Source: Manihot esculenta
Lineage: Eukaryota > Streptophyta > Magnoliopsida > Malpighiales > Euphorbiaceae
DNA: 64,000 nt
Reading direction: 5' to 3'
Assembly (NCBI RefSeq): GCF_001659605.2
Contig: NC_035171.2
Location: 25,337,825-25,401,824 of the forward strand
Part shown: positions 37,076 through 47,688 of the stretch, piece after piece
How the letters are laid out: each line of letters opens with the position of its first letter
Numbering within the stretch: position 1 is the stretch's first letter
The notes under the pieces: generated by a model
Database searches by the model: none
Told to the model about the DNA's origin: nothing
The model's input: only the letters and a program-made list of their open reading frames with translations
Translations under genes and position numbers: made by a program

Positions 37076-37432
37076 TGTAATACCCGGCTAGACTCCGGCA
37101 TCGGACTTCCTACCGTCCGGTGGAATCCTGGATGTCGGAGACCTCTAGAAGGGTAGAATCATGTTTTATAAAAATGTTTTCATGTTTTTAATGGTTTTAA
37201 AGTATAAAACTAAATGAGTTTTGCATGAGAAGTCTTTGGAGGAAAACCCAGGTTCGGCCGCCGAAAGTCAAGTTCGGCCGCCGAACATGCATGCGTTTTG
37301 GAGGCACGTTAGGCCCCCGAAAGCATGAGTTAGGGAAGTCCAGGTTCGGCCGCCGAAAGTCAAGTTCGGCCGCCGAACATTGCATGGATGCGGAGGCACA
37401 TTCGGCCCCCGAACGTGGCCTGGCCAGCCACC

Positions 37433-37440
37433 TATAAAAG
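37433..37440 (+). promoter_or_regulatory. TATA box of element A 5' LTR
   Basis: TATAAAAG about 357 bp into the LTR, in the context CACCTATAAAAGGGG. The same position carries TATAAAT in element B. This would place U3 at about 0.39 kb and leave an R-U5 leader of about 2 kb. Confidence 0.7.
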
Positions 37441-38611
37441 GGGCACTTAGCCGAAATGGGCGAGCTTTCTCCCATTTTCGGCCACAGCAAACTTCCGACC
37501 TTCCCTTTGCAAATCTTGTGTTCTTCCTCCCAATCTCTTCCATTTTCCTTGAGTTTTAAACTCACATTGCAAGTTTTGAGCATTTAAACCAAGTTTTGGA
37601 GCTTTGGGAACTCAGGAGCTCATTTTCGTGGATCTCCAAGTTTAGGTCGTCTCCCTCTCGATCTTCAAGAGGTAAGAGCCGATCTTAAGCTCCTCATGTG
37701 TTTTAAGTAAGTTTTAAGTTGTTTTATGGGTAGAGATGCATGTTTAGGCTTGTTGATGAGTTTATGGGTTTTTATGTTTGATGAACAATGTATGTTGGTT
37801 GAGTATGCTTGAAGTGTTGTAGTTGGGGTATTTGATGTTTTGAGGCCCCTAGGAACTTGTATGCATGTTTTGGTTGAGGTATATGCATGATTGGTGAGTT
37901 TAAAGGCAAAAATGCTTAAGGGAGCCAAGTTTCTGCCCTTTGGCAGAAACCAGGTTCGGCAGCCGAAGGGAGTTTCGGCCGCCGAACATGGCTTGAGAGG
38001 CAGCTTTAGGCTGCCGAAGCTTGCCCCCGAAAGTTGGAGTTTCGGCTCTGTCCGAGACTTTTGGCCGCCGAAGGTGCCGCCGAACATGCATGAGTTTCGC
38101 CTCTGTCTGGGAGTTTCGGCCGCCGAAGGTGCCGCCGAACCTGCCTGACTTTCGGCTCTAGAGGGACTTCCGGCCGCCGAAGGTGCCGCCGAAAGTGCCC
38201 TGTCCAGCCTTTTCTTGCATGCTTCCTAGGAGTGTTTTGAGGTGTTTTTAGGAGGTTTTTGGGGGGTATGTTTAGAGTTATGTTCTTGTTGTTTGGTGCC
38301 TCATTTGAGTCCACCTGTGTAGGTTCGGACCCGAGGAACCGAGACCCCCGGTTGTGAGATAGTCGTTCAGAGTTCGTCGTTAAAGCTTCAGTCACCAGGT
38401 GAGTGGAACAACCCCTTAAGTTTTAAAGTAAAGTAAATGAATAAATGAATGAATCATAAAGCATTGCCCATGCATCATTATGCCATGCAATATTTCAGGA
38501 TGTTTGCATTATAATTCACGAATATGCTGCATTGCATAAATTGATGTTGATGTGGATGGTTGTTGGGTGATCCATAGTCCTCTGATGTTATGTTATGATG
38601 ATATGTTATGG

Positions 38612-38757
38612 AAGACCAGCGAGGCCCATTCTACGCCCCTGGCACTATGTAAGAGAAAGACCAGCGAGGCCCATTCTACGCCCCTGGCACTTTAGAATGT
38701 TATGTTATGTAAGAGAAAGACCAGTGAGGCCCATTCTACGCCCCTGGCATTTGGAGA
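38612..38757 (+). repeat. Three tandem LTR repeats, about 50 bp each
   Basis: The unit has a core of 'gaccagcgaggcccattc' followed by 'tacgcccctggca', with spacer 'tatgtaagaga-a'. There are three copies in the 5' LTR of A. They are absent from the 3' LTR of A because of the 795-bp deletion. Element B has four diverged copies with 'gaccaggaccccat-ctacgg' in the corresponding place. Confidence 0.85.
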
Positions 38758-39471
38758 TGTTGAGGACTAATGGTGACAATACCATCCTTTATGTGATTAG
38801 CTGTGATGTGTTGCATTTCATGAAAGCATGAATAAGAAAAAGAAAGAAAAAGTTAAATAATATGATAAAATAATAATAATAATAATAATAATAAAATGAA
38901 TAATAATATACCTAAAAATGGAGGAATTAAAGCAAATGTTTTTAGTTTCTGCTCATTGGGCTTTATAGCTCACCCCCTCTCCCCTAACCCCAGTCTTGCA
39001 GGTGCAGAGTAGATAGAGAAGTCAGCAGAGTAAGAGAAGTTTATGTAATAGCTTAGCTGTGGACATGGTTTGTTGGTAATGTAAAAGTATGAGATGTAAT
39101 GTAATGTAAGTTTGATAATGTGCTTGACTAGAGTCTGTTGTATTCCCTGTACACATGGTCTTATATGAGATATAATGTTTTTATGATACCTATGTAATCC
39201 AAGCCTGTTATGTTATGTTACCCCATTGGAGTATTTGATGAGGACTCCAATGAGAGGTTTATGTTATGTTTGTGCATGCTCAGGCTAGGCTTGGCAAAGA
39301 AATGTTTGAATGAAAGAAAAGTTTTTTTAATTTTTTTATGTATGTTGTTGACCATGTATGGGATTAAACAGGTCCACAGGATGTATGTTTGGCTTGCTAC
39401 GGGTTCTGGCGGCCTTAAGCCGACCTGAATCCTAGCGCCGGTAGCGGTCCGGTTTCCGGGTCGTTACAGAG

Positions 39472-39484
39472 TGGTATCAGAGCC
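39472..39484 (+). other. Primer binding site of element A (initiator tRNA-Met type)
   Basis: TGGTATCAGAGCC lies 3 bp after the LTR end and is complementary to the 3' end of plant initiator tRNA-Met, the usual primer for plant gypsy elements. Confidence 0.92.
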
Positions 39485-39707
39485 CTAGGTTCATATGGTC
39501 GGACCTAGAGTGTCGGGCTCATAGATGTGATAGAAAGTCAAGCACAATAGGAAATCATGTCCACTAGGATAGGATGTAGAGTCCTGTCTAGAATGAAAGT
39601 ATGATATGCCATGAGATATGCTATGTATATGATGTGGGTTCATGTGTTTCCACATGAACCATTGGATGCTAATGTTTTGTTAACTGTGCTGTTTTTCAGT
39701 AAACAGA

Positions 39708-42700
39708 ATGCGAGGAACTCGTCGATCAGCTAGATTGACTAGAGTACCACCGGAGGATGAGGGCACGAGCGTCCGTCCTCCAGCATTACCAAGGGCAATG
39801 TCAAGTAGGTCCAGCAGGGACAGAGCAGTGGGAGACCCTAGAAGATCTCTGGATCTGGGTAGAAACAGATCAGTAAGAGGAACGGTTCAAGGAGGCAGGT
39901 CAGTGGATGTGGGAGAAGAGATGGATGTGGACCAGATGAGGGATAGTAGTCTTGGTGTGAGCATGCCAGAAGAGGGCATGGGTGAGTCTCAGGGAGGCAC
40001 TCAGGCCTCGGGGTTTGTTCCACCACCCCAGTACCCACCTTTTTCACCATACCCCGGGTATTCGATGGGAGGTACATCGGATTACCCCAGTTTTAATCCT
40101 TACCCTTCTCACATGCCATACCCACCTTTCTACCCATAGAATCCACAGTACCCTATGTACCCACCTCCATCCTTCCATCCAGGCACAACAAACCCTATCC
40201 CAGGGGATGCCGCACCTCCACCACCAGCAGAAACCGCAGTTACAGAAACCCAAAGACCTCAACCTACCTCATCTGGAGGGAGCAAGGCCAAGATGACTGA
40301 CTATATGAAGTTGGGTGCTCCCCAGTTTGATACCGGTGATGATCCGTTTGTGTACCTGGAAAAGGTCAAAACAATTACAGATGAGATAGGGGCTGATGAC
40401 AGTAGAGCCATTCAGATGGCTGGTTTCACTCTGAAATGCAAGAAGGCACGAGAGTGGTTCAAGAACTATGTGAAACCAAGGGTGGACAGTCTGTCATGGG
40501 AGGAGTTTGCGAATGAGTTCGCAGGATGGGCTTTCCCTGACAGTTCCAGGGAGCTGAAGGTGATTGAGTTTGAACAGCTGAAGCAGACAGATGAGATGGG
40601 TGTCGATGAGTACACCGATAGATTCTTAGAGTTGTTGCCGTTTGCTGGGCAACATCTGGACACAGATCCGAAGAAGTCGAGGAGGTATATCATGAGGCTC
40701 AATTCCAGGTATTCCTCTTTGATTCAGTCAGCTGATAGAGAAAGTTTCCATGCCATTATAGACATGGCCAGGAGAATGGAGGCTAGTGCCGTAATAGAGG
40801 GAAAAGTCAAGCAGTCAGTGGCACAGCCTTCTGGTTCTAAGACCCCAGGTGGGGGAAGGATAGACCCTTCATCCTTGAGTTCAGCTAGTAAGAAGTGGGG
40901 CAGTACCACTAAGAAACCAAAGAAGAATAAATTCTGGAGCAAGATCAAATCAGGTTTGGGATTAGGAGGTGGCTCAAGCTCTGGTGCTGATAATGCAGTG
41001 TGTGCAAGGTGTGGTAAGCTACACAGGGGGGTATGCCGGTTTGGGACGACAGCCTGCTACAGGTGTGGGCAAGAGGGACACATGTCTTGGGAGTGTCCGA
41101 GAGCAGTTCCTACGGCACAGCCCCAGCAGACAACTTCGGGTAGCGTAGCACAGCCAGCAGCTTCAGCCGCAACACAGGCTAGTGGCAGAGGCCGAGGGAG
41201 AGGGTCAGCCTCTTCTTCATCAGTTTACAGAGGGGAAGGTCCGTCGGCTCCAGCACGGATCTTCACAATGACGCAGCAGGAGGCAAACGCATCCAACACC
41301 GTGGTGTCAGGTAATATCATCATTGGTTGTTCAGATGTTTATGCCTTAATGGACCCGGGTGCATCCCATTCTTTTGTTTCTCCGAGAGCGGTCGAGAGGT
41401 TGGGTTTGATGGTCTCTGGGTTAGAGTGTCCCCTATGGGTCAGCGGACCCAAATGTGACCCGTCAGTGGCAGAGTCAGTCTGCCAGTACAGTCCGGTTTT
41501 CATAGAGGGAAGATGCCTATCCGCCGACCTGGTGGTTCTAGACTTGACAGATTTTGACGTCATTCTAGGGATGGATTGGCTATCTACCCATGGTGCTACC
41601 TTGGATTGCAGAGACAAGGTAGTTAAGTTCAGATGTCAGGATGGGTCAGAGGTTGTCTTTAGAGGAGACAGGGGGAGTACACCTAGAGGTTTGATATCAG
41701 CCCTACAGGCTCGTAGGCTGCTCAGGAGGGGTTGTCAGGGTTATCTAGCTCATGTGAGAGAGTTAGACAGAGATGTCAGAGAGCCCGCCTCGGTGCCTGT
41801 GGTTAGAGAGTTCTTAGATGTTTTCCCAGACGAGCTGCCAGGTTTACCGCCTCCTAGGGAGATAGAATTCGAAATAGAATTGATGCCAGGAACCAGACCG
41901 ATCTCTATCCCTCCCTACAGGATGGCGCCAGCAGAGCTGAAAGAGCTTAAAGAACAGTTGCAAGAGCTGGTAGACAAGGGTTTCATCCGACCGAGTGCCT
42001 CACCTTGGGGTGCTCCAGTGTTGTTCGTGAAAAAGAAGGATGGATCTCTCAGACTTTGTATCGACTATAGACAGTTGAACAAGGTTACTACCAAGAACAA
42101 GTACCCGTTGCCTAGGATCGATGATCTATTCGACCAGCTAGCAGGAGCAGGTTGTTTCTCCAAAATAGATCTGAGATCTGGGTATCATCAGCTGAGGATC
42201 AGAGATGAAGATGTGCCAAAGACAGCATTCAGGACCAGATATGGGCATTTTGAGTTCCTAGTGATGCCGTTCGGGTTAACAAACGCCCCTGCAGCATTCA
42301 TGGATCTCATGAATAGAGTATTTAGCCAATACCTGGATCACTTCGTTATTGTCTTCATAGATGATATCTTAGTGTATTCCAGGAATGCAGAAGAGCATGC
42401 CCATCATCTGCGGTTGGTCTTGCAGACTTTGAGGGAACATGGCTTGTATGCCAAGTTCTCTAAATGTGAATTCTGGCTGAGGAGCATTTCGTTCTTGGGG
42501 CATGTAGTGTCAGAGAATGGTATTGAGGTGGACCCCAAGAAGACAGAAACTGTGGCTAACTGGCCTAGACCCACTTCAGTGACAGAGATTAGAAGTTTCT
42601 TGGGTTTGGCAGGTTACTACAGGAGGTTCGTTCAGGACTTCTCAAAGATAGCAGCTCCTCTGACCAGGTTAACCAGGAAGGATCAGAAGTTTCTGTGGAC

Positions 42701-44696
42701 CGACCAGTGCGAAGAGAGTTTTGAGGAGCTTAAGAAGAGGTTGACTTCGGCACCAGTTTTAGCTCTGCCATCTAGTGATGAGGACTTTACAGTCTTTTGT
42801 GATGCGTCCCGTGTGGGACTGGGTTGTGTACTGATGCAGAATGAGAGGGTGATTGCTTATGCTTCTAGGCAGCTGAAGAAGCACGAGTTGAATTACCCCA
42901 CACACGACCTGGAGATGGCAGCAGTAATCTTTGCACTCAAGATGTGGAGGCACTACCTCTATGGGGTAAAATGTGAGATCTTTACAGATCATAAGAGCCT
43001 GCAGTACATCCTGAGTCAAAGAGATTTGAATTTGAGACAGAGAAGATGGGTAGAACTGCTCAGTGACTACGATTGCAAAATCCAGTATCATCCGGGTAAG
43101 GCTAATGTTGTAGCTAATGCCTTAAGCCGGAAATCACTCGGCAGTCTATCCCACATCACAGCAGAACGAAGACCAGTAGTAAAGGAGTTCTACAAGCTCA
43201 TCGAAGAAGGGCTACAGTTAGAGTTGTCGGGTACAGGTGCCTTGTTGGCTCAGATGAAAGTGACACCCGTGTTCCTTGAGCAAGTCGCTCAAAAACAGCA
43301 TGAGGACCCCGAGTTAGTGAAGATTGCCAGGACCGTTCAGTCAGGCAAGAATGATGAGTTCAGATTTGACAACAAGGGGATCCTCCGCTATGGGAGTCGA
43401 TTATGTGTACCAGATGACATAGGGCTAAAAGGAGACATTATGAGAGAGGCTCATAATGCAAGATACAGCATTCACCCCGGAGCCACCAAGATGTATCAGG
43501 ATTTGAAGAAAGTTTATTGGTGGCCAGCGATGAAGAAAGAAGTGGCACAGTTCGTGTCAGCCTGCGAAGTGTGTCAGAGGGTGAAGCTGGAACATCAGAA
43601 GCCAGCTGGAATGCTTAACCCGCTACCGATTCCAGAATGGAAATGGGAAAACATAGCTATGGACTTCGTAGTAGGGTTACCGGCGACGTCCAACAGAGTG
43701 GACTCCATATGGGTGATTATGGACAGACTCACCAAATCTGCTCACTTCATCCCTGTCAGGAGTGGCTACTCTGTGGACAAGTTGGCGCAGGTGTATGTGG
43801 ATGAGATTGTCAGGCTGCACGGGGTTCCAGTGTCTATAGTGTCTGATAGAGGGCCCCAGTTCACTTCCAGGTTTTGGCGGAGTCTGCAGAGTGCTATGGG
43901 TACCAGGTTAGACTTCAGTACTGCCTTCCATCCCCAGACTGATGGACAGTCAGAGAGGACCATCCAGACAATAGAAGATATGCTCAGAATGTGTGTGCTA
44001 GATTTTGGCGGTTCTTGGAGGCAACACCTACCCTTAGTGGAGTTCGCCTACAATAACAGCTATCATGCTAGCATCGGGATGGCTCCATATGAAGCTTTAT
44101 ATGGGAGGAAGTGCAGGTCACCTGTTTGCTGGAAAGAAGTTGGAGAAAAGGCCTTGGCAGGGCCTGAGCTAGTAGAGATCACCAGTAGGGTGGTACCAAT
44201 AATCAGAGAAAGAATCAAGACTGCTGCAAGCAGACAGAAGAGTTATGCAGACATCCGCAGAAGACTAGTAGAGTTTCAGGAGGGGGATCTGGTATTGCTT
44301 AAGGTGTCTCCAATGAAAGGAGTGGTTAGGTTCGGGAAGAAAGGTAAGCTAGCCCCACGATACATCGGACCCTTTGAAATCTTGCAAAAGATTGGGAATG
44401 TGTCGTACAAGCTGGATTTACCTGCTTCTATGGAGAGAATCCATCCGGTTTTCCATGTTTCCATGTTGAGGAAGTTTGTGTCAGATCCGAGCAAGGTTCT
44501 TAATGAGCCTGATGTGGAGGTCCAAGAGGATCTCACCTATGTTGAACAGCCAGTGCGGATCATAGACACCCAGATCAGAAAGTTAAGAAACAAGGAAATC
44601 CCGATGGTGAAAGTCCTGTGGAACCAACACAACTTGGAAGAATGCACTTGGGAGACACGAGAGTCTATGCTCCAGCAGTACCCTCATCTCTTTTAA
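39708..44696 (+). pseudogene. gag-pol of element A, one nonsense codon in gag
   Basis: One frame of 1663 codons including the stop is interrupted only by TAG at 40137-40139; the part from 40155 is fully open. Domain order is as follows. Gag is followed by a CCHC zinc knuckle (about 41049-41097). The aspartic protease has [11 protein letters not shown] (about 41350). RT has FIDDILVYS (about 42356), and RNase H has VFCDASRVG (about 42795). Integrase has a zinc domain and the D-D-E motifs [11 protein letters not shown] and QSERTIQ (43450-43980). A C-terminal chromodomain-like segment ends with the stop at 44694-44696. At 43116-43118 the conserved Asp of the RNase H VxDALSR motif is Asn (AAT), whereas element B has GAC. 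Both lesions predict that A cannot make a functional polyprotein by itself. The TAG is consistent with CAG to TAG, but B has a Pro codon there, so the ancestral codon is uncertain. Confidence 0.93.
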
Positions 44697-44787
44697 GGTT
44701 AGATCCCTATGTGTTGATGTGTTTGTGTGTTATGTTTTATGCCATGCTATGTGTGCTAGTGAGGAACATTCGGGGACGAATGTTCTT

Positions 44788-44800
44788 AAGGGGGGGAGAA
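44788..44800 (+). other. Polypurine tract of element A
   Basis: AAGGGGGGGAGAA directly abuts the 3' LTR start TGTAATACCC. It is the expected plus-strand priming site of an LTR retrotransposon. Confidence 0.85.
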
Positions 44801-45221
44801 TGTAATACCCGGCTAGACTCCGGCATCGGACTTCCTACCGTCCGGTGGAATCCTGGATGTCGGAGACCTCTAGAAGGGTAGAATCATGTTTTATAAAAAT
44901 GTTTTCATGTTTTTAATGGTTTTAAAGTATAAAACTAAATGAGTTTTGCATGAGAAGTCTTTGGAGGAAAACCCAGGTTCGGCCGCCGAAAGTCAAGTTC
45001 GGCCGCCGAACATGCATGCGTTTTGGAGGCACGTTAGGCCCCCGAAAGCATGAGTTAGGGAAGTCCAGGTTCGGCCGCCAAAAGTCAAGTTCGGCCGCCG
45101 AACATTGCATGGATGCGGAGGCACAATCGGCCCCCGAACGTGGCCTGGCCAGCCACCTATAAAAGGGGCACTTAGCCGAAATGGGCGAGCTTTCTCCCAT
45201 TTTCGGCCACAGCAAACTTCC
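44801..45221 (+). repeat. 3' LTR of element A, left part
   Basis: The first 421 bp of the 3' LTR matches 37076-37496 with about two substitutions. It is cut at CTTCC (45217-45221) by element B and includes its own TATA box at 45158-45165. Confidence 0.93.
45217..45221. repeat. Left TSD of element B (CTTCC)
   Basis: CTTCC precedes the TG of element B and is repeated right after its last base (55027-55031). The uninterrupted sequence exists in the 5' LTR of A at 37492-37496, which proves the empty site. Confidence 0.95.
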
Positions 45222-47415
45222 TGTAATACCCGGCTAGACTCCGGTATCGGAATTCCTACCGTCCGGTGGAATTTGGATGTCGGAAACCTCTAGAAAGGGA
45301 AAAGCATGTCTTTATGAAATGTTTTCATGTTTTTAATGATTTTAAGTATGATTTTAAATGAGTTTTTGCATGAAGAATCTTTGGAGGAAAACCCAGGTTC
45401 GGCCGCCGAAAGTCAAGTTCGGCCGCCGAACATGCATACATTTTGGAGGCACGTTAGGCCCCCGAAAGCTCGAGTGAGGGAGGTGCAGGTTCGGCCGCCG
45501 AACATTGCATGGATGCGGAGGCACTTTCGGCCCCCGAACGTGGCCTGGCCAGCCACCTATAAATGGGGCACTTAGCCGAAATGGGCGAGCTTTCTCCCAT
45601 TTTCGGCCACAGCAGGCTTCCGACCTTCCCTTTGCAACTCTAGTGTTCTTCCTTCAAATCTCTTCCATTTTTCTTGAGTTTTAAACTCATATTTGCAAGT
45701 TTGAGCATTTAAACCAAGTTTTGGAGCTTTGGGAACTCAGGAGCTCATTTTCGTGGATCTCCAAGTTTAGGTCGTCTCCCTCTCGATCTTCAAGAGATAA
45801 GGGCCGATCTTAAGCTCCTTATGTGTTTTAAGTAAGTTTTATGCAAGAGCTATGGGTAGAAATGCATGTTAGGGTATATGTTGATGTTATGGGTATATAT
45901 TGATGTTTTGAACAATGTGGCTTGTTTGAATATGTTTGAAGTGTTGTAGTTGGGGTATTTGATGTTTTGAGGCCCCTAGGAACTTGTATGCATGTGATGG
46001 TTGAGATGTATGCATGATTGGAGGTTTTGGGAGGCAAGAGGTTCATGTGAACCAAGTTTCTGCCCTTCTGGCAGAAACCAGGTTCGGCCGCCGAACCCCC
46101 TTTGTGGAGGCAGCATTCGGCTGCCGAAGTTGCCCCCGAAAAGAGACTTTCGTCTCTGTCTGGGACTTTCGGCCGCCGAAGGTGCCGCCGAAAGTGCCTG
46201 ACTTTCGGATCTGTCCAGGACTTCCGGCCGCCGAAGGTGCCGCCGAAAGTGCCCTGTTCAGCCATTTCATGCATATCTCTATGTGATATTTTCAGGATGT
46301 TTTAGGGGGTTTTTGGGGAATACTTTAGAGTTATGTTCAAGTATGTTTGGTCCCTCATTTGAGTCCACCTGTGTAGGTTCGGACCCGAGGAACCGAGGAC
46401 CCCAGCAGTGAGTTCAGCTGCTTCGGTATTGTCAGAGTCAGCCAGAGGTGAGTGGAACTAAACTCAATCTTTTAAATTAAATGTTTTATCATATTTCATG
46501 CATCATGATTATGCAATAGGATGATTGCATTAGTTTTCACGAATATGCCGCATTGCATAAATTGTTGTTGATGTGGGTGAATGTCGGATGACCCAATTAG
46601 TCCAAGACAGGAAGACCAGGACCCCATGCTACGGCCTGGCACAGAGTAAGGAAAGACCAGGACCCCATTCTACGGCCTGGCACAGAGTAAGGTACGGTTA
46701 TGGGACTCGAAGACCAGGAGCCCAGAGGAGGCCCTGGGAAAATGGTGAGTAATGTATGTATGACAGGAAGACCAAGACCCCATGCTACGGCCTGGCACAG
46801 AGTTAACTTGGACTAATTGGTGACGAGTTCACCCAACCCTTACGTGGATTGTTTGTGTTATGATGCATTTCATAGAGCATAGTGTTAATGTGTTTTAATA
46901 GCTCTACTCACTGGGCTTTTAGCTCACCCCTCTCCCTTTACCCCCAGACTTGCAGGTACAGTATAGAGCGGGAGTCCGGATAGAGTAAAGAAGTCATGTT
47001 ATGTAATAGCTAGTAATGGACATGATCAAATTGTAATGTAAAAGTACAGTATAGTTATGTAATGAGTTTTATGGATGTTAGTGTGTGCTTGACCATAGAA
47101 TGTTGTATCCCTTTTTATACATGATCTTAGAGATTTTGATGATGTTTATGTAAACCAGCTCAACACAGGTTATGTTACCCTTTGAGGGCACAGATGAGAT
47201 CCCACAGAGGGATCAAAGTTATGTTCATATTTACGCACAGGTTGAGTTTGGTTGATATTTATGAAAAGAAAAGTTTTAATTTTTACGCATGTTGTTGATC
47301 ATGTATGGGATTATACAGGTTCACAGGTTTTATGTCAGGCTTGCTACGGGTCCCGGCGGCCTTAAGTCGACCCGGATCCTAGCGCCGGTAGCGGTCCGAT
47401 TTTCGGGTCGTTACA
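45222..47415 (+). repeat. 5' LTR of element B
   Basis: A 2194-bp LTR with TATA box TATAAAT at 45558-45564, palindrome clusters near 45400-45540 and 46080-46240, and four 'gaccaggacccc' repeats (46612-46796). Compared with its 3' LTR it lacks one palindrome plus spacer at two places (20 bp near 45502, 19 bp near 46096). The intron-like donor seen at 53389 in the 3' LTR reads AT instead of GT here (45796-45797). Confidence 0.94.
46612..46796 (+). repeat. Four diverged tandem repeats in the LTR of element B
   Basis: The core 'gaccaggacccc' is followed by 'at-ctacggcctggcac', with spacers such as 'agagtaagg'; the third copy is the most diverged. The equivalent block in the 3' LTR lies at 54222-54414. 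Element A has three copies of a related unit. Confidence 0.85.
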
Positions 47416-47418
47416 GAA

Positions 47419-47431
47419 TGGTATCAGAGCC
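47419..47431 (+). other. Primer binding site of element B (initiator tRNA-Met type)
   Basis: TGGTATCAGAGCC lies 3 bp after the LTR end, the same as in element A. Confidence 0.92.
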
Positions 47432-47688
47432 CTAGGTTCACATGGTCGGACCTAGAGTGTCGGGCTCATAGATGTTATAGAAGGTCAAGCACAATAGGAA
47501 AAGATCATGTCCACTAGGATAGGATGTGGAGTCCTGTCTTACATGATGATGTGAAATGCCATGATTTTATGCATGTGCATTAATGATATGCTATGATATG
47601 TGATGTATGTGATGCGGGTTCATGTGTGCCCACATGAACCATATGATGCTAATGTTTGTGCTATGTGTACTGTTTTTCAGAAAACAGG

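Larger units (their letters stand above)
37076..39468 (+). repeat. 5' LTR of element A
   Basis: A 2393-bp LTR from TGTAATACCC to GTTACA. It contains a TATA box TATAAAAG at 37433-37440 and two clusters of the palindrome TTCGGCCGCCGAA or variants (37254-37412 and 37964-38190). It also has three tandem 'gaccag-gaggcccattctacg' repeats (38612-38757) and an (AAT)n run (38868-38910). Intron-like signals (GT at 37672, AG at 38321-38322, GT at 38399, AG at 39000-39001) lie downstream of the TATA box. Confidence 0.93.

Noticed and set aside
37197..38395. Several 60-150-aa reading frames on both strands in the LTRs (also at 44922-46305, 52899-53916 and 55200-55786)
   Set aside because: They repeat in every LTR copy and come from the GC-rich palindrome arrays; they have no domain and are frameshifted between copies.
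39838..40296. Overlapping ORFs in other frames within gag of element A
   Set aside because: Shadows of the Pro/Tyr-rich gag sequence; the gag frame itself continues on both sides of the TAG.
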